Shown: positions 15,424-23,369 of the stretch, piece after piece | How the letters are laid out: each line of letters opens with the position of its first letter | Numbering within the stretch: position 1 is the first letter of the stretch | From: UBA5794 sp963714375 | GTDB lineage: Bacteria > Actinomycetota > Acidimicrobiia > Spongiisociales > UBA5794 | DNA length: 64,000 bases | Direction of reading: 5' to 3' | NCBI GenBank assembly: GCA_963714375.1 | Contig: CAVQOG010000008.1 | Span: 186,001-250,000 of the forward strand | Program-made: the position numbers and the translations under genes | Notes under the pieces: generated by a model | The model's database searches: none | The model's input: the letters and a program-made list of their open reading frames with translations, nothing else | What the model was told of the DNA's origin: nothing

Positions 15424-16682
15424 TACGCTGTGATGGCGTCCGCCAAGATGTCGATGCCGCGGTCGAGATCTTCGCGAGACACGTTCAATGGTGGGATGAA
15501 TCGGATGATGTTGCCGTCGGGACCACAATTCAGGATGAACATGCCGGCGTCCTTTGCGAAACGGGCGATCGATTTGAACGCATCGGGGTCGGGTGATCCG
15601 TCAGCGTTGACCAGTTCGATGCCGATCATCAGACCGAGGCCGCGCACATCTCCGATGGCTGCATGCTCGTCCTTCAAGGCATTCCATCGGCTGAAGGCAT
15701 GGTCGGACGATCCGGACACGGTTGGTATCACATCGCGTAGGCCGTCGATCGTTGCCGCAGAGGCTGCGCAACACACCGGGTTCCCACCGAACGTGGTCCC
15801 ATGTGAGCCAGGAAGCCATTGATCCAGGAGCCCAGAGGACGCACCGACCGCAGAGAGTGGAAGCCCGTTGGCGATTGCCTTGCCCATGACGAGCACGTCG
15901 GGTCGAACGTCGTACACCTGTGATGTGAACCAGTCGCCCGTCCGTCCGAATCCTGTTTGTACCTCGTCGACGATCAGCAGGATTCCATGTTCGTCCGCTA
16001 TTGCTCTGAGCGCATCAAGGAATGCCTTGCTTGCCGGGTAGTAGCCGCCTTCACCTTGCATTGGTTCGACAAGGAATGCAGCGATTTCGCCTGGCGTGAC
16101 CTCGTAGCGGAACTTGAATTCAAGTTCACGCAGGGCATAGGCGTTTGCCTCCTCCTGGCTCATTCCCCAACCGTACGGATGCGGGAACGGCACGACAAAG
16201 GTCGATGGCAGCAGCGGGTGGTAGCCCTGACGGTATTTGGCCTTTGAGGTGGTGTACGTGACCGATCCCATGGTTCGGCCGTGGAATCCACCTCGGAAAG
16301 TGATGATCCCTTGCCGGCCCGTGACCTTCTTGGCAAGCTTGATGGACCCTTCGACTGCCTCAGCACCCGAGTTCATGAAGAACACCTTGTCGATGCCGTC
16401 TGGTGAGACATCAACGATGGCTTCCGCTGCTCTCACGAGTGGTTCGTAGAGGAACGCGCCACCGGCATGCCACAGCTTATTCAGCTGTGCCTGTGCTGCG
16501 GCCACAACTGCATCGGGGCGATGCCCGAGGTTTGTCACAGCGATACCGCACGCAAAGTCGAGATACTGCTTACCGTCGATGCCGGTAACCCAGCTGCCCT
16601 TCCCGTCGACGATTTCGATCTCTGAGTCGAATGCGATGACTGGGGCAATGATGTCGTGGAACCGTGTTTGAAGATCTGCCAT
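15414..16682 (-). CDS. Class III aminotransferase, 4-aminobutyrate aminotransferase type
   Basis: A 422-residue PLP enzyme. NSGAEA at 104-109, FHGRT near 133, EPMQGEGGY at 206-214, the PLP Asp239 in IVDEVQTGFGRTG and the Schiff-base Lys268 in VMGKAIANG are all present. The spread of residues fits GABA/putrescine-type omega-aminotransferases better than ArgD or BioA, but acetylornithine-like activity cannot be excluded. The ATG at 16682 has AAGGAGC about 7 nt upstream; the long upstream frame crosses repeats and is not coding. The gene terminates inside a heptamer tract. Confidence 0.92.
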   Translation of the reverse strand: MADLQTRFHDIIAPVIAFDSEIEIVDGKGSWVTGIDGKQYLDFACGIAVTNLGHRPDAVVAAAQAQLNKLWHAGGAFLYEPLVRAAEAIVDVSPDGIDKVFFMNSGAEAVEGSIKLAKKVTGRQGIITFRGGFHGRTMGSVTYTTSKAKYRQGYHPLLPSTFVVPFPHPYGWGMSQEEANAYALRELEFKFRYEVTPGEIAAFLVEPMQGEGGYYPASKAFLDALRAIADEHGILLIVDEVQTGFGRTGDWFTSQVYDVRPDVLVMGKAIANGLPLSAVGASSGLLDQWLPGSHGTTFGGNPVCCAASAATIDGLRDVIPTVSGSSDHAFSRWNALKDEHAAIGDVRGLGLMIGIELVNADGSPDPDAFKSIARFAKDAGMFILNCGPDGNIIRFIPPLNVSREDLDRGIDILADAITAYES

Positions 16683-16802
16683 GTCTGCTCCTTGGGATGT
16701 GAGGTGAAAGTGGTGCGCGAAGAAACGACATGTTACGGAGCTGCGAACAGATGGCTCCGATCGATTCGTGGTGCGCACAGCATGCCGAGATTCTAGCGGA
16801 GG

Positions 16803-16871
16803 CCGATTACCGATATCCGATATCTGATGACCGATGACCGATGACCGATGTCCACGTCCGACGTCCGAAGC
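16803..16871. repeat. Heptamer tract between crotonase and aminotransferase genes
   Basis: Units CCGATTA, CCGATAT (twice), CTGATGA, CCGATGA (twice), CCGATGT, one 6-nt unit, then CCGACGT and CCGAAGC. The tract ends 1 nt before the crotonase stop and is followed on the other side by the aminotransferase leader. Confidence 0.9.
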
Positions 16872-16872
16872 G

Positions 16873-17730
16873 TCAAGTCCCGGTAAATTCCGGTGGTCGT
16901 TTCTCGACAAACGACGTGACCGCTTCGGTGAGATCGTTCGAGGTGATGAAACTCGCATTCCAAAGGGCGACGTAGTCGAGTGCCTGGTCAACACTCATCT
17001 CGGCGCCAGCACGCAGGACCGCCTTGGATCCCTGGACGGCGAGTGGAGAGTTTGCCGCAATCGCCTCTGCCAGGTGGTGTGCTTCCTGTTGCACCGCGGA
17101 AGCGTCGGCGGCAATGCGGCTGATGAGCCCCATCTCAAACGCCTCGGTCGCACCGAAGTTCTTCCCCGTATAGACGATTTCGGCGACACGCCCCGGGTCG
17201 ATGATCTTTGGAAGCCGCTGCAATGTGCCGACATCGGCCACCATGGCCATTTGTGTCTCACGAACCGAAAAGACGGTGTCCTGAGCCGCGAATCGGATAT
17301 CGCAGGCGGTGATGAGGTCGATTCCGGCACCGATGCAGTATCCGTGGACTGCAGCGAGGACCGGTTTCGGGCAGTCAGCGATGGAATTGAAGGCTCGCTG
17401 CAGTTGCTTGACCGACTGGTAGAGCCGCTGTCGCGCCTCGACGTCGGATCGTGGCGGTTCGGTGTCTTCGCCGAGTCCGACGCCGCCGATCAGTGCCGGT
17501 CCGAATGCCTTCAGATCGATGCCGACGGTGAATGCGTCTCCCCGAGCCGCCATCACAACCACCCTGACATCAGGGTCGGTCCCAAGTTCGTCCATGATCG
17601 TTGGAAGATCTGCCCAGAAGTCGGCGGCAAAGGCGTTGCGAGCTTCGGGGCGGTCGAGCCAAACGGTTGCGATGTGGTTGTCCATCATCACGGAGATGAC
17701 GTCAGATTGCGGGAGCTGGGATGTACTCAT
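16873..17730 (-). CDS. Crotonase-fold enzyme close to delta3,5-delta2,4-dienoyl-CoA isomerase
   Basis: The 285-residue protein has the crotonase oxyanion-hole segments VMAARGDAFTVGIDLK and GYCIGAGIDLITACDIRFAAQD. In the catalytic helix it reads VRETQMAMVADVGTLQRLPKII. The acidic pair Glu plus Asp (ADVGTLQRLPK) is the arrangement of eukaryotic ECH1 dienoyl-CoA isomerase rather than the two glutamates of enoyl-CoA hydratase. The likely role is in beta-oxidation of unsaturated fatty acids. The ATG at 17730 has a TACGCT box 7 nt upstream; the upstream open frame is not coding. Confidence 0.9.
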   Translation of the reverse strand: MSTSQLPQSDVISVMMDNHIATVWLDRPEARNAFAADFWADLPTIMDELGTDPDVRVVVMAARGDAFTVGIDLKAFGPALIGGVGLGEDTEPPRSDVEARQRLYQSVKQLQRAFNSIADCPKPVLAAVHGYCIGAGIDLITACDIRFAAQDTVFSVRETQMAMVADVGTLQRLPKIIDPGRVAEIVYTGKNFGATEAFEMGLISRIAADASAVQQEAHHLAEAIAANSPLAVQGSKAVLRAGAEMSVDQALDYVALWNASFITSNDLTEAVTSFVEKRPPEFTGT

Positions 17731-17737
17731 ACCCACA

Positions 17738-17743
17738 AGCGTA
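17738..17743 (-). promoter_or_regulatory. Leaderless -10 box for the crotonase gene
   Basis: TACGCT on the minus strand ends 7 nt before the ATG at 17730. Confidence 0.55.
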
Positions 17744-17822
17744 GTTCCGGCTGGGGAACCGGATCGAAGGTGGTGTGCGTCGTAGCACCAAGCCGGAGTA
17801 ATCCGGCACAAGGAGAGTGAAC

Positions 17823-18803
17823 ATGAATACCACGAGAAACCTGAGGCATCCGGGAGCGTGGAAGATCCTGCTCCTGGTGATTGTCGCCTCCATGGCGATT
17901 GCTGCCTGCTCAAGTAGCGACACGGCTTCGAGCCCAACGGTTGGCGAACTCGAGATCGGTATCGGTCAAGAAGGTGACGTGTCCCAGCCAGAGATGCCGT
18001 ACGACGTTGACCCGGGTGTGCCGGCAGCGGACGGCATCGAGTCGACGGTAACCTCCGCCAAGTACGCCGATGTGTACGGAAACGTCGGGTTGCCGCCTTT
18101 CGAGGCCAAGGTCATCCGTGATGGGCGAATTGACGTCCGCATCGGTGAGGGAACTTTTGATGCTCGCGGATCAGAAATACGGGCAATTGCCGCTGAACTC
18201 GGTGGCTATGTGTCCTCCGGTGAAAGCCACATCGAAGAGTATGACGACGACCGCTACGCGGTCGGCTGGTTCACACTCCGCGTCCCGAGCGATCGATTCG
18301 ACGATGCGGTCGCCAGAGTCGAAGGGCTCGGTGAAAGGGTTTCGTCATCGCTGTCAAGCCAGGATGTATCGGATCAGTACGTTGATCTTGAGGGACGGCT
18401 GAAGTACTGGCGCCAACAAGAAGTGTTCTACACGGGGTTGCTCGCCGAGGCCGAAGACATCAACGATCTCGTCACAATTCAGGTCCAGATGCAGGATGTG
18501 CTGCTCAACATCGAACAGATCGAAGGTCAGCTGCAGTATCTCGACGGACGTACCTCGTTTGCGACGTTGACCGTGGGCCTCACCGAAGTCCCAGATGTTG
18601 TTGCTCCGATCGTTGAACCCGCCTCAGAGCCTGGGCCGATTGAGGAAGCATTCGACCAAGCCGGTGATGTGTTGCTCGCAACAGTCAGCTTCTTGATCGT
18701 TGCTGCAGCAGTCGTTATCCCAATCGGAATCCTTGTTCTGATCGCATGGCTGATCGTTCGCCTCTTCACACCGAGGCGCAAGGACCAACCAGCCGAAGGC
18801 TGA
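17823..18803 (+). CDS. DUF4349-domain lipoprotein
   Basis: The 326-residue product has a signal peptide with lipobox MAIAAC near residue 29, a spacer, then a DUF4349 domain: IRDGRIDVRIGEGTFDARG, LGGYVSSGESHIEE, RVPSDRFDDAVARVEGLGERVSS and a long coiled-coil-like helix with YVDLEGRLKYWRQQEVFYTGLL. A C-terminal transmembrane helix (about 280-310) and a basic tail follow. It is therefore tethered to the membrane at both ends. The function of DUF4349 is unknown. The ATG has AGGAGA 6 nt upstream. It is followed by a long palindromic hairpin. Confidence 0.88.
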   Translation: MNTTRNLRHPGAWKILLLVIVASMAIAACSSSDTASSPTVGELEIGIGQEGDVSQPEMPYDVDPGVPAADGIESTVTSAKYADVYGNVGLPPFEAKVIRDGRIDVRIGEGTFDARGSEIRAIAAELGGYVSSGESHIEEYDDDRYAVGWFTLRVPSDRFDDAVARVEGLGERVSSSLSSQDVSDQYVDLEGRLKYWRQQEVFYTGLLAEAEDINDLVTIQVQMQDVLLNIEQIEGQLQYLDGRTSFATLTVGLTEVPDVVAPIVEPASEPGPIEEAFDQAGDVLLATVSFLIVAAAVVIPIGILVLIAWLIVRLFTPRRKDQPAEG

Positions 18804-18816
18804 AACCACGGTATTC

Positions 18817-18872
18817 CGCGTACCCAGGGTTCCAACCCCACATTTGTGTAGGGCTGGAACCCTGGGTACGCG
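18817..18872. terminator. Palindromic CGCGTACCCAGGGT element, copy 1
   Basis: Perfect 18-bp inverted repeat (18817-18834 with 18855-18872) around a 20-nt loop, between two convergent genes. It can fold on either strand and probably terminates both, but lacks a T-run. It belongs to a dispersed family with copies near 22.7, 27.6, 52.4 and 59.5 kb. Confidence 0.85.
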
Positions 18873-18892
18873 CACCGAGCTTCATGATCGGT

Positions 18893-21286
18893 TCATACCT
18901 GGGCATGCAAGGAGACGGTTCCCGCTGTTCCATCGACGGTGATCGTGTCACCGTCGATGATGCGGGTGGTTGCGTCGCCTGTTGCCAGGACCGACGGAAT
19001 GTCGTATTCCCGGGCGAGGATCGCTGTGTGCGAAAGTGGGCCACCTGAATCGCACACAAACGCACCCGCAATGCCGAAGAGGACCGACCAAGCAGGGTTG
19101 GTGATCGGACATACGATCACGTCGCCTGGTTGGACGCGGTCGAAATCCGTTTCTGACGTGATCACTCGTGCCGTACCCGAATAGATGCCGGCCGCACCCG
19201 GCAATCCGATGATTGCATCAGAGGTCGCTTCAGATACTGGCGGAGCTCCAAATTCGGCTTCTATCGCCCACAGCAGGGCTCCGTTGATTCTCCGACCCGC
19301 CTTCGGAAGGCCGCGGATATCTGGCGGTGGTCCCCCCGGAACGCCATGCGTAGGGGGTCCAGGATGGGCGAACGTCCATGCGCGTTCGCCGCGACGCCTT
19401 CGGACCATCTCAATTCTGACGCCATTGGTTTCCTCGAGGGAGTCGCGCGCCTCGGTATCGGTCAAGAAGAAGACATCCTCGCGATCTGCAATGATTGATC
19501 GATCGGTGAGTCGCCGTCCGACCTCCAGCCATGCCATTCGCATCAGGGCACCGACGGTCGATCCGAGCCACGCGGTGTTGTCCTCGCGGGTCGGGTAGTC
19601 CCGGCGTGCGGCTTCGAGGAGACGGTCGAACTCGTCAATCCTGTCGGCTGGGATCTGCTCTCGGGCCAGGCGCTCGATCTGGTCGTCCTCAAGCACGTTC
19701 GTCGGGCTTTCAAGTTCGGCCGTCACCATGCGTTCGACGAGACCTGGAAGTTCACCAATCGTTGGCCCCGACCAGTCGTAATGCACACTTCGAAAGCCAT
19801 AGATGTTGATCCATTGATCGAGCAACACCCCGACGTGCGGGTCCGCGGCGGCGATCCGAGCCTGGAGATCACCAACACCGTTGCGTAGCGCATCAAGGGC
19901 GGCTGGCGATTGTTCGATTGCCGCGACGACAGACCGTAGAGCGACCGTTGGTTCCGATGATGCCACCGAGTGTCCGGTGAGGAGCCGGAGGGTTGTGGCT
20001 GTGTCCCAGCTGAGGTGCTGTTCGCACCAGTTGACGAGTTCGTGCAACGACACGAAGTACGCCATTGCCAGGTCGAAGTGGGTGTCGGCACCGTCGGCGG
20101 CGAATTCCTCGATAGCGTCTATGTGTCCGAGTATTGCTCGGTCTTCCAGAGCCTTCAAGTCGATTGCTCGCAACGCTTCGATGGCCGCTTGTGCTCTCGA
20201 GCGGCCACTGAGTTCCCAGTCTCTGCTCACCGAGTCGAGTTGACCAGATTCCACGAGCGCACGTGCTGCCGCCATGCGCCGTCGCATCTCGGGATGGACG
20301 CGTGAGATGATCCCTATGACCCACCACGGTGGAGTCTTACCAGAGCCATCCCCTCCCACGGGAACGGGTCGGTTATAGAGCTCACCATGGATGGTTGTCT
20401 CCTCGAGTCGCTCGATCACCAATCCGCTTCGTTTTGCCCACCTCGCCACAGCGCCATCGCCTTCGCCGATCCCTGATGTGACGAGCGGACGAAGCGGACC
20501 CGGGTGGTGGGTGGCGTCTTTTGTCCAGAAGCCGTCGGGAATGGGGTCGGTAGGTTGCACCGGAAGTGCCGTGATCGGACGCGCCTGCACAATGTGAAGG
20601 ATCTCGCCGTCATACGCCCACTCGATATCGACCGGGTGCCCAAGAGCCAACTCGATTTCCACCGCAGCATTCGCAACGTCGCGGATCACTTCTTCGTCGA
20701 CACGATCACCGGCACGGAGCGTGAGTTCGGAATCCTTCATGACCCACTCGTTGCCCGATTCCGACCCATTCAACAATCGGTCTGCGAGACCGGTGGTACT
20801 GGAGATGACGACTTCAGCGTCTCCCGTTGTCGGGTTGGCCGAAAACGCCACACCTGCCGTCGTCGCTGGCACCATTCGCTGGACGATGACGGCGATCGGT
20901 TCTCCGTGTGCTGACGCGACGACTTCGCGAGCAGCTTCAGTTACGGCCGAAACGGAGGGGGACACGTTGAGAACCGACGCGTATTGGCCTGCGTGCGATG
21001 CATCGTGCTGATCCTCCTCCACCGCAGACGAACGGACCGCGACTGGACCCGAGCCGAGCACTTCGAGCCCAGATGCGACTGCGCCGCCGACGTCTGCAGA
21101 ATCCAGATTGGTGGCGTGTCCGACCGTGATCACGAAACCGGCCGGAACTGTCTGCCCGCATTCAAAGAGACGTGCAAGCCCCACCGCTTTGGCACCGACC
21201 TCAGATCGATCGTCCGCGTCTGGCAGCGGGATGACAACGGGGGCCGTCACGTGAGGGAAGGTCGGGTGCCTGCGCATGTCAGTCAT
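18893..21286 (-). CDS. PEP-synthase/rifampin-phosphotransferase-like phosphotransfer enzyme
   Basis: About 797 residues with the order ATP-grasp-like N-terminal PPDK domain (GAKAVGLARLF, GSGPVAVRSSAVEED, HAGQYASVLNV, VDIEWAYDGEILHIVQARP), a long variable central region, and a C-terminal swivelling phospho-His domain (DSGGPLSHTAILAREYDIPSV with the phosphate-accepting His). It lacks the PEP-binding TIM barrel of true PEP synthase, so it matches Rph-type phosphotransferases that phosphorylate a small molecule using ATP. The substrate is unknown; antibiotic inactivation is only a possibility. The start is 21286 or 21277; both follow or overlap the upstream membrane-protein stop, so the genes form an operon. 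Confidence 0.85.
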   Translation of the reverse strand: MTDMRRHPTFPHVTAPVVIPLPDADDRSEVGAKAVGLARLFECGQTVPAGFVITVGHATNLDSADVGGAVASGLEVLGSGPVAVRSSAVEEDQHDASHAGQYASVLNVSPSVSAVTEAAREVVASAHGEPIAVIVQRMVPATTAGVAFSANPTTGDAEVVISSTTGLADRLLNGSESGNEWVMKDSELTLRAGDRVDEEVIRDVANAAVEIELALGHPVDIEWAYDGEILHIVQARPITALPVQPTDPIPDGFWTKDATHHPGPLRPLVTSGIGEGDGAVARWAKRSGLVIERLEETTIHGELYNRPVPVGGDGSGKTPPWWVIGIISRVHPEMRRRMAAARALVESGQLDSVSRDWELSGRSRAQAAIEALRAIDLKALEDRAILGHIDAIEEFAADGADTHFDLAMAYFVSLHELVNWCEQHLSWDTATTLRLLTGHSVASSEPTVALRSVVAAIEQSPAALDALRNGVGDLQARIAAADPHVGVLLDQWINIYGFRSVHYDWSGPTIGELPGLVERMVTAELESPTNVLEDDQIERLAREQIPADRIDEFDRLLEAARRDYPTREDNTAWLGSTVGALMRMAWLEVGRRLTDRSIIADREDVFFLTDTEARDSLEETNGVRIEMVRRRRGERAWTFAHPGPPTHGVPGGPPPDIRGLPKAGRRINGALLWAIEAEFGAPPVSEATSDAIIGLPGAAGIYSGTARVITSETDFDRVQPGDVIVCPITNPAWSVLFGIAGAFVCDSGGPLSHTAILAREYDIPSVLATGDATTRIIDGDTITVDGTAGTVSLHAQV

Positions 21287-21968
21287 TGTCGCGTATCGCG
21301 ACGATGCCCGCGGCAATCAAGAAGAGCATCCCGAACGGAAGGATGATCATCGAGAGCGTTGTGCGTGCCTCAAGGAACAATCCGAGAATCGTGAGGACGC
21401 CGGTAGCGAGGGTTGCCATGCCCCAGATCCAAAGCCACCGCGGGACCCAAACTCCACGCCCAGCAGTCACGATTGCACCGATTCCAACGCCAAGGATCAT
21501 CACGGTGGCGACCCAGTCACCAATCGAAGCTGCGTAGCCAAGAGCACGGGCAGTTCCGATGACCGATTCGCCTGCGAGGTGAGCGGGAGCTAGCCCGAGC
21601 ACAATTCCGAGCCACATGCTGTAGGCGGCCAGAACAAGTCCGGCACCAGCCGTCAGGCTGAATCGACCGATGACCGAGGCGAGTGAGTCCTGTCGTCCGC
21701 GACGAAGCAGACCGAGGCCGCCGATGGCAAGAAGAACAACCCCGAGCATCCAAAGCGACAGGTTGGCAACAAGGGCTGCCCCACTGTTTGCGGCATCTGT
21801 CAGGAACTCGGCCATGCTGTCGCCATCGAGAGCCTTGTCAAGATCGGCCCCCGAGGTCATCCAGGCGGCCGTACCGACAAGCATGGTGATCGATCCGACG
21901 ATCGCGAAGATCCCGGACGTTCTGGCGTCGAATGTTGCCTCGGTAGGTCGTGGGCTGATATCTGTCAT
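21279..21968 (-). CDS. Six-helix membrane protein of unknown function
   Basis: A 229-residue protein with about six hydrophobic helices (GIFAIVGSITMLVGTAAW, LWMLGVVLLAIGGLGLL, a Tyr/Trp-rich third helix, GDWVATVMILGVGIGAIV and two more) and a short hydrophilic start. No catalytic motif is seen. The ATG at 21968 has GGAAGGAA about 5 nt upstream. It is divergent from a TetR gene, with direct and inverted TTGCA repeats between them, and translationally overlaps the PEP-utilising enzyme. The TetR protein probably controls the pair. Confidence 0.85.
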   Translation of the reverse strand: MTDISPRPTEATFDARTSGIFAIVGSITMLVGTAAWMTSGADLDKALDGDSMAEFLTDAANSGAALVANLSLWMLGVVLLAIGGLGLLRRGRQDSLASVIGRFSLTAGAGLVLAAYSMWLGIVLGLAPAHLAGESVIGTARALGYAASIGDWVATVMILGVGIGAIVTAGRGVWVPRWLWIWGMATLATGVLTILGLFLEARTTLSMIILPFGMLFLIAAGIVAIRDND

Positions 21969-21984
21969 GGCTATTCCTTCCGCA

Positions 21985-22033
21985 TGTTGCATGACCGGTG
22001 CAAAGTATGCAACAGAATTGCACGAATTGCAAC
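21985..22033. promoter_or_regulatory. Candidate TetR operators in a divergent promoter
   Basis: An inverted repeat TGTTGCAT-N14-ATGCAACA (21985-21992 and 22007-22014) is followed by a direct repeat GAATTGCA at 22015 and at 22024. All carry TTGCA half-sites and lie between the membrane-protein start and the tetR start. Confidence 0.65.
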
Positions 22034-22039
22034 CCGTGT

Positions 22040-22045
22040 TATAGT
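22040..22045 (+). promoter_or_regulatory. Leaderless -10 box for tetR
   Basis: TATAGT ends 7 nt before the ATG at 22053. Confidence 0.65.
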
Positions 22046-22052
22046 CACGGTC

Positions 22053-22673
22053 ATGGGAACGCTCAGAGACGAACAGAAACAGATCGCTCGAGACCGCATC
22101 ATGGAGGCCGTCGCGGGCGAAATCGCTGAACATGGACTGGTCGATCTGTCAATTCCCGACGTTGCGACCCGAGCCGGTGTCTCCCAGCGGACGGTCTACA
22201 ACTACTTCAACTCAAAGGAAGGGATTGTCAGCGCGTTCGGGGTGTGGGCCGTGCAGCGGTTTGAGGCCCTTGGCGGGCGACAAGTCGAGAAGGATCTCCC
22301 CGTGATAGCGGACGCCATCGAAGTCAACTTTCGGTTCTTTTCAGAAATGGGCGAGATCTCCACGGCGCTCGCTCGCATCTCCGCGGCCGCTGGCTTCGGG
22401 GCTCCCCGGCTTGAGGTCACGGACATGATGCATCGCGCCAGAACCGAAGCTGTTTCGAGTGCCATTGAACGGGATTACGGCGATCTCGATCCTGCTCAGG
22501 CTGCGGCCGTCACCGCCATCATCCGACAACTCATGAGCTTCGATACGTGGCACCGGCTGACGGCTGGTTTCAGTATCCCCGGCGTTGAAGCTGGGCGTGC
22601 TGCTGCTTGGGTGTTCCGGCTCGTTCTCGACGCACTCGACGACGGTTCGGTTCCCTTTGCGACAGAGTCGTAG
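22053..22673 (+). CDS. TetR-family transcriptional regulator
   Basis: The 206-residue product has a TetR N-terminal helix-turn-helix: RDRIMEAVAGEIAEHGLVDLSIPDVATRAGVSQRTVYNYFNSKEGIVSAF, followed by an all-helical ligand and dimer domain without a recognisable effector signature. The ATG at 22053 sits 7 nt after a TATAGT box, so an upstream in-frame extension is rejected. The gene faces a membrane protein and a phosphotransferase-like gene on the opposite strand; TTGCA-type operators between them suggest it regulates both itself and that operon. Confidence 0.92.
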   Translation: MGTLRDEQKQIARDRIMEAVAGEIAEHGLVDLSIPDVATRAGVSQRTVYNYFNSKEGIVSAFGVWAVQRFEALGGRQVEKDLPVIADAIEVNFRFFSEMGEISTALARISAAAGFGAPRLEVTDMMHRARTEAVSSAIERDYGDLDPAQAAAVTAIIRQLMSFDTWHRLTAGFSIPGVEAGRAAAWVFRLVLDALDDGSVPFATES

Positions 22674-22695
22674 CACTACCGATCAGAGGCTTTTC

Positions 22696-22751
22696 CGCGT
22701 ACCCAGGGTTCCAGCCCCACATTTTTGTTGGGCTGGAACCCTGGGTACACG
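22696..22751. terminator. Palindromic CGCGTACCCAGGGT element, copy 2
   Basis: A 19-bp perfect stem (22699-22717 with 22730-22748) plus flanking CGC/ACG, with a 12-nt loop. It lies exactly between convergent tetR and the DUF4389 gene. Confidence 0.85.
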
Positions 22752-23369
22752 TTAGACCTTGAGGCTGAAAGGTGGGTACTCGTCGGTGAGAGCGGCCGTG
22801 TAAGCCCATGCTCGGGCCCACCACTGGTGGAATCCGACGAAGTAGTAGTGCAACGACAACGGCAGCGAACCATTCACGAGGATCCAGACGAATCCAACCC
22901 ACGCCACGATGATCGTCCCAAGCGTGAGCCACGCCAGGATGAAGAAGTGTGGAACTGCCAAGATCGTGCGGATCAGGATGATTCCGAGGAACGCGAGAAG
23001 TCGGTTCTGTGGTTCGGGGGCCTCAACGACCTCGACCTGTGCAGGATGGTTCTCGTCGGTTCCAAAGGTCGGGTAGGCGTCTGTGGTTCCGGTGAACCAC
23101 GCGAACACGCGACTGATCCACTCGAGGTAGATCAGTTCGATGTTCTCAACCCAGTACGGCTTCCCGCCGGTGAAAAGGATGTACCAATACCCAATCCACA
23201 CGACGATCTGGACGGCAACGGTGTACAGGGCAAGCAAGATGATGTGGGGGATGAGCAGCAGCGGTTTGAGAAACAGAATGCCCAAAGCGGCCAGCCCTCG
23301 GCTGCGTTGCTCATCGTCAACGGGAACAACGAATTCGACGGGATAGGGAGCCTGGTCAGTCATTTCCAC
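22752..23369 (-). CDS. DUF4389 membrane protein
   Basis: A 205-residue protein made of two similar halves, each with hydrophobic helices and a Pro-His turn (LKPLLLIPHIILL and IRTILAVPHFFILA), followed by aromatic-rich strands (GGKPYWVENIELIYLEWISRVFAWF and SLPLSLHYYFVGFHQWWARAWAY). This is the pattern of the DUF4389 family, whose function is unknown. About four transmembrane helices are predicted. Its first 10 nt overlap the end of the upstream AlbA-domain gene, so the two are co-transcribed. Confidence 0.88.
   Translation of the reverse strand: MEMTDQAPYPVEFVVPVDDEQRSRGLAALGILFLKPLLLIPHIILLALYTVAVQIVVWIGYWYILFTGGKPYWVENIELIYLEWISRVFAWFTGTTDAYPTFGTDENHPAQVEVVEAPEPQNRLLAFLGIILIRTILAVPHFFILAWLTLGTIIVAWVGFVWILVNGSLPLSLHYYFVGFHQWWARAWAYTAALTDEYPPFSLKV

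Noticed and set aside
20721..21011. Plus-strand ORFs inside the PEP-utilising gene
   Set aside because: They are shadows of the conserved minus-strand ATP-grasp coding sequence.
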